Source of the DNA: Vermiculatibacterium agrestimuris
GTDB taxonomy: Bacteria; Bacillota; Clostridia; Oscillospirales; Oscillospiraceae
Direction of reading: 5' to 3'
Length of the DNA: 64,000 bases
NCBI RefSeq assembly: GCF_943193085.1
Contig: NZ_CALPCU010000009.1
Coordinates: 1-64,000, forward strand
This document shows positions 9,300 through 19,503 of this stretch, one piece after another. The notes under the pieces were generated by a model that was not told the DNA's origin, searched no databases, and saw only the letters and a program-made list of their open reading frames with translations. Both the position numbers and the translations under genes were made by a program. Position 1 is the first letter of the stretch. Each line of letters opens with the position of its first letter.

Positions 9300-10024
9300 A
9301 AAAGCAGACAAAAATCATTCTCGCTGTATGCTTGACCTTTCTTCTCCTGCTTGGGGTCGGCGGCTATGCCTATGTGGCAGACTACTACCGTGCTGACGAA
9401 GCCGCACTGGCCGCCATGGCCTATCAGACAGACGAGGTGCAGATCAAGGAGGACGGGAATATAACCTGGTTCGTTCCCCAGGAGCCGATTGCAGGGCTGA
9501 TCTTTTATCCCGGAGGAAAGGTGGAACACACGGCCTACGCTCCCCTACTGCGGGCCTGTGCAGAGCAGGGGCTCCTCTGTGCCCTGGTTCGGATGCCCGG
9601 CAACCTGGCGGTGTTGGATGCCAATGCGGCAGATGGGCTTCCAGAAAAGTATCCAGAGGTCACAACCTGGTATATAGCTGGGCACTCTCTGGGTGGCGCC
9701 ATGGCAGCATACTACGCCGCCGCACACTCAGATGATTACAATGGGCTCATCCTGTTGGCTGCGTACTCCACCAAGGATCTCACCCAGACACCGCTGCGGG
9801 TACTCTCCATCTATGGCTCGGAGGATGGGGTGATGGATCGGGAGAGTTACAAAAAGAATTGGGCAAACCTTCCTGCTGACACCACAGAAGTCATTCTGGA
9901 GAGCGGCTGTCATGCCCAGTTCGGTAGCTATGGCTCTCAGGATGGCGATGGTACTCCCGCCATTTCAGGTGAGGAGCAAATCAAGCAGACGGTAGAGGCC
10001 ATTGCCGCCTTTGCTGTCCCATAA
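9296..10024 (+). CDS. Membrane-anchored alpha/beta hydrolase
   Basis: This 242-residue protein opens with a single hydrophobic segment (residues 6-28) that should anchor it in the membrane or act as a signal, followed by an extracytoplasmic alpha/beta-hydrolase domain. The nucleophile elbow is AGHSLGG near residue 122, and GSEDGVMD and GCHAQFG near the C-terminus supply the likely Asp and His of the triad. The family includes dienelactone-hydrolase-like esterases. The substrate is unknown. The ATG at 9296 overlaps the deformylase stop by four bases and has GAAGGA upstream; an earlier in-frame start at 9197 would lie inside the deformylase and is rejected. Confidence 0.82.
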   Translation: MKKQTKIILAVCLTFLLLLGVGGYAYVADYYRADEAALAAMAYQTDEVQIKEDGNITWFVPQEPIAGLIFYPGGKVEHTAYAPLLRACAEQGLLCALVRMPGNLAVLDANAADGLPEKYPEVTTWYIAGHSLGGAMAAYYAAAHSDDYNGLILLAAYSTKDLTQTPLRVLSIYGSEDGVMDRESYKKNWANLPADTTEVILESGCHAQFGSYGSQDGDGTPAISGEEQIKQTVEAIAAFAVP

Positions 10025-10077
10025 AACATGATTGATGCGTGGCAAGCACAGGAACTTCGCATATTTCTCCAAAAGTA

Positions 10078-10105
10078 TTGACAAATCTGTATTCTCTGTT
10101 ATAAT
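10078..10105 (+). promoter_or_regulatory. Sigma-A promoter of the nucleotidyltransferase-fold gene
   Basis: A perfect TTGACA (10078-10083) and a perfect TATAAT (10100-10105) are separated by 16 bases, 66 bases upstream of the chosen start at 10171. This is one of the strongest promoters in the window. Confidence 0.8.
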
Positions 10106-10170
10106 ACAACGATTTAGTTCAGTAAGACTAAATGGGAGGCATGGGGAAAACAAGTTTGGAGGAATCGCTC

Positions 10171-10803
10171 ATGTATCATTTTGACTATGTGTCTCGAAAG
10201 AAAGCCATGCCCTACAAAAAGGAACTCATTGAAATCATCAACAGGGTTCAAGATGAGGTGAGAAGTGATTTTACATTTCAGTTTACCTTCATCGGCAGTT
10301 CAAAGCGCAACATGATTACCTATGATTCCAAGACTAACAAGGGATTTGACTTTGATGTTAATATCGAAGTCAATGACGATGATGAAGACTATGCGCCGAA
10401 AGAGATTAGGGAGATTTTACGGGAAGCGTTGAATCGCATCGCACGAAACTATGGATATTCGCCTTGTGAAGATTCGACCCGAGTGCTGACGATCAAGTGT
10501 ATAGATTATCGTCGATCATCTATCATACATAGTTGTGATTTTGCGATAGTCCATAATTGTAAAGAAGGACAGCAGTATATTCAATTTGATAGACAGACAA
10601 GAGCTTGTGCCTGGGCGTTTCAAGCGCAGCCTGATCGTGACCTTGAACGAAAAGTAGATGTCCTTAAGAAAAAGGGCTTCTGGAATGAAGTACTGGACAT
10701 ATATCTGGATAAGAAGAATCTGAATACAGATCCTAATAAGCATTCCAGATCCTTGTACGCCCAAACAATAAACGAGTGTTACCAGCGGCATTTTGGCAAA
10801 TAA
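10171..10803 (+). CDS. Stand-alone nucleotidyltransferase-fold protein of unknown role
   Basis: This 210-residue protein shows the three-carboxylate pattern of the polymerase-beta nucleotidyltransferase fold: GSS at residues 42-44, D60-F-D62 and a third Asp at 123 in HSCDFAIV. After this core (about 25-135) is a short helical C-terminal region. The start at 10171 is supported by GGAGGA seven bases upstream; an earlier in-frame ATG (10132) would create a misleading P-loop-like GGMGKTS that has no helicase or GTPase domain behind it. It has its own strong promoter and no operon partner. Such proteins include antitoxin-like, tRNA-modifying and signalling enzymes; function is not assigned. Confidence 0.7.
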   Translation: MYHFDYVSRKKAMPYKKELIEIINRVQDEVRSDFTFQFTFIGSSKRNMITYDSKTNKGFDFDVNIEVNDDDEDYAPKEIREILREALNRIARNYGYSPCEDSTRVLTIKCIDYRRSSIIHSCDFAIVHNCKEGQQYIQFDRQTRACAWAFQAQPDRDLERKVDVLKKKGFWNEVLDIYLDKKNLNTDPNKHSRSLYAQTINECYQRHFGK

Positions 10804-11176
10804 GAACATCTTTTGTGGCTCACTAAAATAGGCCCCAAGGGGATGTCTGTTTCCTTGTTTACAGCAAGGTAACTGCTTCCCCCTCTCAGAAAAGACTTGC
10901 ATACCTCCTCCGTCAGAGTTACAATTCAATCAACAGAAACAAAAAACGCTTCCCGTCCTGGCCAGTGCAAAGCATCAGCTCAGGGTAGGAAGCGTTTTTG
11001 ACCACATATTTAGCCACAGTTGGGGCTGGACCACATGGAAAACCCACGGTTAGAGAGTTCTAAAGAGCATATCAAATGGAGCAGAAACTGCTATAAATGT
11101 CCAAAAAATGTTATAAAAAAGTTCTCTGTATTCTTTGGGATGTGGAAACCGTGCGTTCAAGTTGCGCCACTCAAAA
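10804..11176. other. Gene-free stretch with a hairpin and a tRNA-like fragment
   Basis: No credible gene is seen. It holds the hairpin listed at 10941-10999. At 11150-11175 a T-arm-like segment, GTGCG-TTCAAGT-TGCGC, is followed by CACTC, resembling the 3' half of a degraded tRNA. The rest is featureless. Confidence 0.5.
10941..10999. terminator. Long-loop terminator-like hairpin
   Basis: AAAAACGCTTCC (10942-10953) pairs with GGAAGCGTTTTT (10988-10999), with an inner CCTG/CAGG pair in the loop. The flanking A and T runs would serve both strands. It probably ends transcription from the nucleotidyltransferase-fold gene 140 bases upstream, but the loop is unusually long for a simple terminator. 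Confidence 0.5.
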
Positions 11177-11215
11177 CAAAGCCCCTCTGAAATCAGCAAT
11201 TTCAGAGGGGCTTTT
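11177..11215. terminator. Bidirectional terminator after the ABC pair
   Basis: AAGCCCCTCTGAAAT (11179-11193) pairs perfectly with ATTTCAGAGGGGCTT (11199-11213) around a five-base loop and is flanked by T/A tracts. It lies about 37 bases past the stop of the downstream ABC gene (minus strand). Confidence 0.85.
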
Positions 11216-11251
11216 GCTTATTCATTGATTGGCGTATCAACTGCTGATAGA

Positions 11252-12981
<1,730 letters not shown>

Positions 12982-12985
<4 letters not shown>

Positions 12986-14757
12986 TTCGCAGCACCTACC
13001 TTCCAGCTCACAGAGGTCTGATAATCCTGCCACATCTTGGCGTAAAGCCCGCCGCCGGCCACAAGGGCGTCGTGGGTGCCGCTCTCCTCCACCCGGCCCT
13101 CCCGCAGCACAAAAATGCGGTCGGCGTTCTTGACGGTGGTCAGCCGGTGGGCGATCATAATGACCGTCTTGCCCTTGGAGAGCTGCTCAAAGGCCTGCTG
13201 CACCAGGGCCTCGTTCTCCGGGTCGGCAAAGGCGGTGGCCTCGTCCAAAATGAGGATGGGCGCATTCTTCAGCATGACACGGGCGATGGCGATGCGCTGC
13301 TGTTCGCCCCCGGAGAGGTACACGCCCCTTGTCCCGATCACCGTGTCGATGCCCTGGGGCAGCTTGGCGATAATGTCGTCGCACTGGGCCTCATGGAGTA
13401 CACGCTCCACCTCCTGCCGGGAGGCGTTGGGCCGGGCCAGACGCACATTTTCCAGAATGGATGCCTTCAGCAGACGGCTATCCTGGAATACATAGGCCAC
13501 GGTGTCCATCAGCGTCTCCTTGGGGATGTCCTTTACGTTGACGCCGCCGATCTGGATAGCCCCTCCTGTCACATCCCAAAACCGGGAGATCAGCCCCGCC
13601 ACGGTGGTCTTGCCGCCGCCGGAGGGCCCTACCAGAGCCACGGTCTCCCCAGCGCCCACCCGGATGGTCACATCCTTGATCGCATCCTCTGCGCCCCCTT
13701 TGTAGCGGAAAGACACGTTTTCCAGTACCACAGAATTGTCCATTGGAGCTTTTCCGCCGCGGGTCTCGGGCAGCGGTTTCTCATCCAGAACAGTGTGGAT
13801 GCGGGATAGGGCGTCGGCTACGATCATCCCATTCTCGCTCATATACATGACCTTGGACATGGCCGTGGCGATAATGGGGGTAAAGATCACATAGAAGAGA
13901 AAGTTCAGCAGAATCGGCTGTGCCACCGGCCCGTCCCCGGTCAGGATCAGCGCCAGCACGATCAAAAACGCAAAGGCGCTGTTGATGAACACCGTGTACA
14001 TCAGCATGGATCCCCGGCACTTTTTGCAGTAGGCAATGCAGTATTTGTAATAGTTGTCGATGGTGCCCTTGAACCGGGCAAAGGAGTGGACGGTCTGCCC
14101 GAAGGTCTTGACCACGGGGATGCCCCGGACATACTCCACCGCCTCGTTGTTCATATCCGCCAGCGCGTCCATATAGTCTTTCATATCCTTCGCCATCTGC
14201 GGCCCCACCATCTTGAACATGGCGGCAAAGCCCAGGACAATGGGCAGGAGGCTGACAAGGCCAAACCGCCAGTCGAACAGGAACAGCATGACGATCATGC
14301 AGACAGGCGTGGTGATGGCCGCCGACATATCGGGGAGCTGGTGGGCCAGATAGGTCTCGGTGGCCGCGCTGCTGTCGTTGACGATGCGGCGGATCTTCCC
14401 GCTGCCCATCTCCCCGATGAAGCCCAGGGGAAGCTCGGCAATGTGTGCCATCAGCGCCTTGCGGATGTTTCCCGCAATGCGGAAGGCCGACAGGTGGGAA
14501 CACATCAGGGCACACACATAGATCACGATGGACGCCAGTGCAAAGCCCACCGCCATCCATCCATTATGTACGACCTGGGCAGCTTCTGCGTAATTAGGGG
14601 CCACCGCAATGACCTCCTGAATGATCCGGAACAGGAACACAAAGGGAAACAGGGCCAGTACCGCGCTGACGGCGGACAGCAGCAGGGACAGGTAAGTCAG
14701 ATACCTGTGTCCCCCGGCGTAACCCATCAGTTCCTTGAGATTACTTTTCTTCTTCAC
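12982..14757 (-). CDS. ABC transporter, fused membrane and ATPase domains (first of a pair)
   Basis: This 591-residue half-transporter has an N-terminal six-helix domain (about 15-320) and an ATPase domain with Walker A GPSGGGKTT, signature LSGGEQQRIA, Walker B LILDEATAF and IAHRLTTV. Translation starts at a GTG (14755-14757) seven bases after AAGGAGG. It overlaps its partner by four bases. A DtxR-like inverted repeat lies about 70-95 bases upstream, and a TetR gene lies upstream on the same strand. The Walker B region carries an extra Ala-Phe after the Glu (DEATAFADPEN), as in many siderophore-type ABC importers; this is suggestive only. Confidence 0.9.
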
Positions 14758-14827
14758 ATAGATGCCTCCTTGTGGGAAAGGTGTATGATACAGAAAGCGC
14801 TGCAGTCGCCCTCCAATATCCAGAATT

Positions 14828-14852
14828 TATAGTTAGTGTTAGCTAACTTAGG
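14828..14852. promoter_or_regulatory. DtxR/IdeR-like operator upstream of the ABC pair
   Basis: AGTTAG (14831-14836), six bases, then CTAACT (14843-14848) form an inverted repeat, with an inner perfect palindrome GTTAGCTAAC at 14838-14847. The whole element is nearly identical to the one before the ZIP gene at 19504-19527. The half-sites resemble the TTAG/CTAA halves bound by iron or manganese regulators of the DtxR family. No DtxR-type gene is in the window. Confidence 0.7.
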
Positions 14853-14869
14853 ACCAAAAATAATAGGGC

Positions 14870-15487
14870 TCACTGCCCCATTATTTTCATCCAGCCGGCG
14901 GTAGAAAACTCCCGCAGCTGGTCAATGAACCGTTTGGCCCGGGCCTTGGGCATATCGTGGCGGACGATCTCAAACATCCCCTCAAACATTCCGCTGGCGA
15001 TCATGTGGCACAGTTCCTTGTCCAGCTCCGGAACTTGATGCCCCAGACTTTTCAGCACCTCTATATAGCGGAATGTGTACTCTACCTCGATCTCTACCAT
15101 ATTGTGGACGAAGTTCTCATAGGGGGTACCGTCGCTGCAGCAGATCAGGAGCTTAAAGGGCCTGTAGTGGTCGTAGACATAGTCGATCATCCACTCCACG
15201 CACTCGCCGGACTCCTTGCCCATGTGGGCGGGCTGCTGCTCCCTGGGCAGCTCGGCAAATTCTGTTTGCGCAATCATAAACCGTCCCATCACCGCCGCCG
15301 CGTGAGGCTCTACAATGGACGTAAACAGGGCCTCTTTGCTGGAAAAGTACCCATAGAAGGCCCCGGTGGTCACCCCGGCATTTTTCACGATCTGCCGCAA
15401 AGAGGCGTCCCGGAATCCCTTCTCCAGAAATTCCGCCATAGCCGCACAGTGGATGCGCTCCAGCGTATTCTGTTCTCCCTCGCCCAT
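14870..15487 (-). CDS. TetR/AcrR-family transcriptional regulator
   Basis: This 205-residue protein has a TetR HTH at residues 8-55 (ASLRQIVKNAGVTTGAFYGYFSSKEALF) split over the usual three helices and a larger ligand-binding domain typical of the family. It sits between the methyltransferase remnant and the ABC pair, all on the minus strand. Its own promoter overlaps a perfect 8-1-8 inverted repeat (15511-15527), so self-repression is likely, and it may also act on the ABC pair. The inducer is unknown. Confidence 0.88.
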   Translation of the reverse strand: MGEGEQNTLERIHCAAMAEFLEKGFRDASLRQIVKNAGVTTGAFYGYFSSKEALFTSIVEPHAAAVMGRFMIAQTEFAELPREQQPAHMGKESGECVEWMIDYVYDHYRPFKLLICCSDGTPYENFVHNMVEIEVEYTFRYIEVLKSLGHQVPELDKELCHMIASGMFEGMFEIVRHDMPKARAKRFIDQLREFSTAGWMKIMGQ

Positions 15488-15510
15488 AGTATCAACCCCG
15501 TAACAGCGTT

Positions 15511-15554
15511 ATATAACATTGTTATATTATAGGCACTAAAATCTCTCTTGTCAA
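15511..15554 (-). promoter_or_regulatory. TetR-gene promoter with overlapping operator
   Basis: On the minus strand, TTGACA (15549-15554) and TATAAT (15526-15531) are 17 bases apart, an ideal sigma-A promoter. A perfect inverted repeat ATATAACA-N-TGTTATAT (15511-15527) overlaps the end of the -10 and the start site, the normal position for TetR self-repression. Confidence 0.85.
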
Positions 15555-15572
15555 TACCCAAGAGAGATTTTA
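15537..15572 (-). terminator. Terminator of the methyltransferase remnant, containing the next promoter's -35
   Basis: TAAAATCTCTCTTG and CAAGAGAGATTTTA form a perfect 14-bp stem with an eight-base loop. The stem begins at the stop codon of the upstream remnant and ends in TTTTA. The -35 of the TetR promoter lies in the loop and stem base, so one 36-bp element ends one unit and starts the next. Confidence 0.75.
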
Positions 15573-16301
15573 TTTCTGAAACTCCACATGGAGCATAAAG
15601 CTCATGTGGACGGTTCGCATGATCCAGTTGAACAGCCGGGTAATGGGCGTTTTCCGGTATCCGCCTTTCAGATAGCCGTCGGCATAGTCTTTCTCCATCA
15701 CATTGATGATGCTGGGCGACCAGTTCTCCAATTCCTCTTTGGGCCGCTCCAAGGAGAAAAAGGATTTTGTGCTGTTATTCCCCGCCAGTCTCACCTCGGC
15801 GTTGACCCCTTTCAGCCCCAGGGAATTTACCGCGTCAAAGGTTATCATGCCGCCGGGGAACCGCTCCGCCATGGCGCAGAGCAGGCAGCGCACCTGCTCT
15901 GTCTCGAAGTAGTAGAACAGGCCCCCGGCAGTAAACACGACGCCCTTTGCCGGGTCAAAGTCGATCTGGTCGAACCAGGAAAAGTCGTTGAGGTCGCAGA
16001 CCACATTCTGTTCATGCTCGCCCTTGGGAATGTGCTTTTCCCGCAGGGCGATGACGTTCTCCATGTCCAGGCAGTACCAGGGATTTGTCTCGTTCCCCAT
16101 CTGCCGCCGCAAACAAGAAAGCCCCGCTCCCAGTTCTACGACCGTGGCTTGGGGGTGCTGTTTCAGATATTCGGCGATCTCCCAGGCCAGATTGTACTGC
16201 CGGATGACGCAGTTGATCCACATGTATTGCAGGCGGTACATGGCCCTGCCGGAGATGTCCTCTGCCCGGATGATTGCGGCGGGGTCGGGTTTTTTCACCA
16301 A
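15570..16301 (-). pseudogene. N-terminally truncated SAM-dependent O-methyltransferase (LCM/TcmP type)
   Basis: The frame encodes most of a leucine-carboxyl-methyltransferase-like enzyme: KPDPAAII and the SAM motif VVELGAGLSCLRRQM are present, followed by a normal C-terminal region to MLHVEFQK. Family members have a further 25 or so N-terminal residues before KPDP. Here this part is gone and the frame instead runs into the end of a hydrolase gene in another frame. The only available start near the break is a TTG at 16301 without a ribosome binding site of its own. A deletion has probably joined the two genes. Some translation by reinitiation cannot be excluded. Confidence 0.7.
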
Positions 16302-16791
16302 AGGGGGTGTAGGGGACTTCCTCGCCGTGAAAGCTCCATGCGCTCCCCGGCATTATGGTGATCCCTCTCTCCTCAGAGAAACCCTGGCACACCGTATTCA
16401 TGGGGGCCACCGCCACCACCGCGTTGACCAGCCCCGGCAAAAGGCTTCCCGCCGTCAGCGCCAGCTCCGCCCCCTTGGAAATACCCCACAGCCCCACTTT
16501 TTCATAGCCCATGTCATGCAGCCGCTTTGCCGCCGCCTCCAGCGGGTCGATGGGAACATGATAAAACTGTTTGGGCAATCCTTCCTCCATCACATAGGCC
16601 AGGGCCAGTGCCGTCAGCCCATGAGCCTGAAAGACCTGCGCCAGCATCCGGATCCACTCAAATCTCCCATCACTGCCGCTGAAACAGATCAGCGCCTTCC
16701 CCAGATAGCTGTCCCGCTCCGGGCGGAACAGCTCCCCGTGAAAGCCGTCTGTTTGGAGGCGGTAAGTCCCATGATCTCCCTGTTCTGACAT
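16285..16791 (-). pseudogene. C-terminally truncated BAAT-type acyl hydrolase
   Basis: Residues up to about 168 match the bile acid-CoA:amino acid N-acyltransferase/acyl-CoA thioester hydrolase C-terminal domain: GKALICFSGSDG, then the nucleophile elbow GLWGISKGAEL and VVAVAPMNT. After HGEEVPYTPF, expected near the middle of the domain, the frame enters methyltransferase sequence out of register and ends at 16012 in an unrelated tail. The Asp and His of the triad, which lie in the missing part, are therefore lost. The ATG at 16789-16791 is the preferred start; a GTG five codons earlier is possible. Confidence 0.7.
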
Positions 16792-16868
16792 ATTCTTTTC
16801 ACCCACCCCTGTTTTGCTTTTTCAGCGATCCTCTCCTAAAGCTCCAACCCCTGTTCGGAGCGATACCC

Positions 16869-17135
16869 TTATCCTCTTTCCCACTCCATAATGCTGCGGG
16901 ACAGCTTTTCGTCAATATCCAGCCGGGTCTGCCGGCACTCCTCCGGGTATTTCCGGGCAGCTTGGAACATGAACCGCACCAGCAGCCGAATGTCGCTTTC
17001 TGTGAGGAGCACGGTCTCTCCCCTACTGTGGGAGGAGGTGACCTTCTTCACCGGAAACGCCTTGCGAATGGCGTCATTGATGTGGCTCTCGCACATCCCG
17101 CACATCATCCCATCTACCTGTACTGTAATTTTCAG
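16869..17135 (-). CDS. Heavy-metal-associated (HMA) domain protein, probable CTG start
   Basis: The 88-residue product begins with a ferredoxin-fold metal-binding domain: VDGMMCGMCESH holds the CxxC metal site, followed by VKKVTSSHSRGETVLLTE. The C-terminal 45 residues are helical and not recognised. No ATG or GTG fits: AGGAGGGG at 17144-17151 lies seven bases before CTG at 17133-17135, which overlaps the upstream stop as CTGA, mimicking the ATGA overlaps seen elsewhere. An ATG at 17171 would be inside the upstream gene and lacks a ribosome binding site. It probably carries copper, zinc or another soft metal within the ZIP operon. Confidence 0.75.
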   Translation of the reverse strand: MKITVQVDGMMCGMCESHINDAIRKAFPVKKVTSSHSRGETVLLTESDIRLLVRFMFQAARKYPEECRQTRLDIDEKLSRSIMEWERG

Positions 17136-17800
17136 TATGATACCCCTCCTGCTTTTTGTTCTCTGTCCCATTGGGAATCCTTTTTGCAGATATAGAAGTC
17201 ACAGCAATCTCCGCCGGCGGCGAGGGTCTTGGTTCGGTAAAGCGCGCCGCCCATCCAGCCGATGGACAGGGTATCCAGGGCGCACAGATAGGGCACCAAT
17301 TGGGATAGGCCCTCCTGGCGGCCCAGGGCGCACAGGCCGCACTGGTGGTAGAGCACGGTGAATTCCTCCGCGTCCCGGCCCAGGACGACCTCCGCCTGCC
17401 AGTTGAACGCCCCGCCGGGGGCGGCATTGTCCCGCACTGCCTTTGCTGCCCGCTTTTGCTGTGCCGCCAGGGTGAATGCCGCCTTTGCTTTTCCGGTAAA
17501 GGACGCTTTGACCATGGGGCTTTCCAGCCCGGCTACCACCATCTTTCCAAAGCAATCCTCGCCCATTTTGCCCTCCGCCGCCTCATAGATGGACAGCCAG
17601 ATCATCCCGGCCACAAGGCAGATGTGGAGGGAGTTTCCGGTCAGCCCGCCGATGCCGGGAGTACGCTTCACCATCTGGCGGTAGATCGTCTTGGCCTTCT
17701 TTTTCAGCGGCGTGGCATCCCAGCCCTGCTCTGTCAAGTAGCGGAGGGACGCCGGGGCGATGATCTGCCACAGAAAGCGTTCACAATATGTGTATCTCAT
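17132..17800 (-). CDS. L-2-amino-thiazoline-4-carboxylic acid hydrolase-like protein
   Basis: This 222-residue protein matches the ATC hydrolase family (a Pseudomonas enzyme that opens the thiazoline ring on the way to cysteine). The conserved C-terminal stretch is present as HQCGLCALGRQEGLSQLVPY, then LYRTKTLAAGGDCCDF with the paired Cys. In Clostridia these proteins are common near metal and radical enzymes and their true substrate is mostly unknown. It overlaps the dehydrogenase gene upstream (ATGA) and the HMA gene downstream (CTGA), so it is part of the ZIP operon. Confidence 0.78.
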   Translation of the reverse strand: MRYTYCERFLWQIIAPASLRYLTEQGWDATPLKKKAKTIYRQMVKRTPGIGGLTGNSLHICLVAGMIWLSIYEAAEGKMGEDCFGKMVVAGLESPMVKASFTGKAKAAFTLAAQQKRAAKAVRDNAAPGGAFNWQAEVVLGRDAEEFTVLYHQCGLCALGRQEGLSQLVPYLCALDTLSIGWMGGALYRTKTLAAGGDCCDFYICKKDSQWDREQKAGGVSY

Positions 17801-18698
17801 GGCGAAATCTCCTCTCCCTGTTTCGTCTTATCCGTCATATATTGATAAAACTCCCTGTGCAGCTGCCGCATCTCATCCGGGGCGTTCATGGAGTGCCGGT
17901 ACATAAACATCTCTCCGAATCGGCTTTTGAAAACGGCGGTCAGGCCGATTCGCAACAGCCGCACCGGCGCAAGCCGGAACAGGTTCATTTTCCGGGGAGA
18001 CAGGGAGAAGCCCAAGGCGTGAAGTGTCCGAAAATTATGCTTGAGCTGCCTTGCTGTCCGGTCCATGACCGCTTTCTCCCGCCATACCCTTTCGGGATGC
18101 TCCGAGGCGTAGTAGACGTCGGCAATGGGCACCACCATGGCCAGGTGGCACAGCTGCCAAACCTGCATATCCTTGACGATTTGACAGGGAATACCCGCCT
18201 TTTTGAACAGCCGGTACAGCTCCGCAAGGCGCTTTGTTTTCGCTCCGCCGATCTCCCCAAAGGTCGTAGGCTGAATGAGCCTTGGAGTCAGCGCGACTTT
18301 CAAGGTATTCCCTTGAAAACTGCCGCCTGCTCCGGGAAACGCGGGGATAATGCGCCCCTGTCCACAGGGCGCCTCCCACCGGCTGTATGACTCCAGGGTA
18401 TTCACCATGGTCACGATATTGGGACTGCAATTGGAACAAAGCTCTTTCAGCACCGTATGTACCTGGTTCTCCCTGACCGTCAAAAAGATATAATCATACC
18501 GTTCCGCATCTGCGACACGGTCGATGACCTTTACCTGCGCCGAAAGAAGCTGTCCCCTGTATTCATAAGCAGGCCGCTTTCCTTCAGCGTGTCCAGCCGC
18601 TTTCCACGGGCATAGACGGTGGTGTCATGTCCTGCTCCGCTCAGCAGCGCAGCGTAAAAACTGCCGATGACACCCGCTCCATAAATCAAGATTTTCAT
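17797..18698 (-). pseudogene. Frameshifted ketopantoate reductase (ApbA/PanE)-like dehydrogenase
   Basis: The gene starts at ATG 18696-18698 with a clear nucleotide-binding motif (LIYGAGVIGSF) and runs 44 codons in that frame. Near 18566-18572 the coding sense moves to another frame: VKVIDRVADAERYDYIFLTV continues directly into the 17797-18483 open frame. A single missing base explains it. In the original frame a TAA follows 11 codons later. The C-terminal domain (WQLCHLAMVVPIADVYYA) is intact. The full protein would be about 300 residues, normal for the family. It starts six bases after the ZIP gene. A sequencing error is possible. Confidence 0.8.
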
Positions 18699-18704
18699 AT
18701 TCGT

Positions 18705-19487
18705 TTACCCCAGCGCCACATCCAGCGCCAGCATGACGGTAAAGCCCAACCCGAAGAACAGCGTCCCCAGGTTGGAGTGTTCCCCGGCGGACGCCTCCGG
18801 GATCAGCTCCTCTACCACCACATAGATCATGGCTCCCGCGGCGAAGCTGAGCAGATAGGGCAGAGCGGGGAGAATGAAACCCGCCGCCCAAATGGTCAAC
18901 ATGGTGGCGATCGGCTCCACCACACCGGAGAGAATACCATAGAGAAACGCGCGCCCCTTCCCCACTCCCTCCGCCCGCAGGGGCATGGAGATGATGGCGC
19001 CCTCCGGGAAGTTCTGAATGGCGATGCCGATGGACAGCGCCAGCGTACCGGCGGCGGTGATGCCGCCGTTGCCCGCCATCCAGCCTGCCAGCACCACGCC
19101 CACCGCCATACCCTCCGGGACGTTGTGGAGGGTGACGGCCAGCACCAGCATGGTCGTCCGTTTCAGCCGGGTGTGGAGGCCTTCCGGCTGACTGCTGTTC
19201 TGGTGAAGGTGTGGGATCGTCCTGTCCAAAACCAGCAGGAACAAAACGCCCAGCCAAAACCCAATGACCGCCGGGAGAAATGCCCAGCGGCCCATATCCT
19301 CCGCCTGCTCCATGGCGGGCACCAGCAGGCTCCAGACGGAGGCCGCCACCATGACCCCGGCGGCAAAGCCCGTCAAGGCTCTCTGCACCTTGGTATGAAG
19401 TCGCCCCTGCATCGCAAACACGCAGGCCGCCCCAAAAGCCGTCCCCAAAAAGGGCAGCAGGATTCCCAAAATAAATTCCGTTGTCAT
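18705..19487 (-). CDS. ZIP-family divalent metal transporter
   Basis: This 260-residue membrane protein has eight predicted helices and the two ZIP signature helices, TLHNVPEGMAVG and IGIAIQNFPEGAIIS, whose His, Asn, Pro and Glu residues line the metal site. A His-containing loop (HLHQN) lies between helices 3 and 4. It resembles ZupT/GufA-type importers of zinc, iron or manganese. AAGGAG seven bases upstream supports the start at 19487. It is the first gene of a unit that continues through PanE-like, ATC-hydrolase-like and HMA genes, and it sits directly behind a DtxR-like operator, which suggests induction in metal shortage. Confidence 0.9.
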   Translation of the reverse strand: MTTEFILGILLPFLGTAFGAACVFAMQGRLHTKVQRALTGFAAGVMVAASVWSLLVPAMEQAEDMGRWAFLPAVIGFWLGVLFLLVLDRTIPHLHQNSSQPEGLHTRLKRTTMLVLAVTLHNVPEGMAVGVVLAGWMAGNGGITAAGTLALSIGIAIQNFPEGAIISMPLRAEGVGKGRAFLYGILSGVVEPIATMLTIWAAGFILPALPYLLSFAAGAMIYVVVEELIPEASAGEHSNLGTLFFGLGFTVMLALDVALG

Positions 19488-19503
19488 ATTTTCTCCTTAT
19501 AAA

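Noticed and set aside
10132..10170. P-loop (GGMGKTS) at the N-terminus of the nucleotidyltransferase-fold protein
   Set aside because: It comes from reading 13 codons upstream of the start supported by GGAGGA; no P-loop fold follows.
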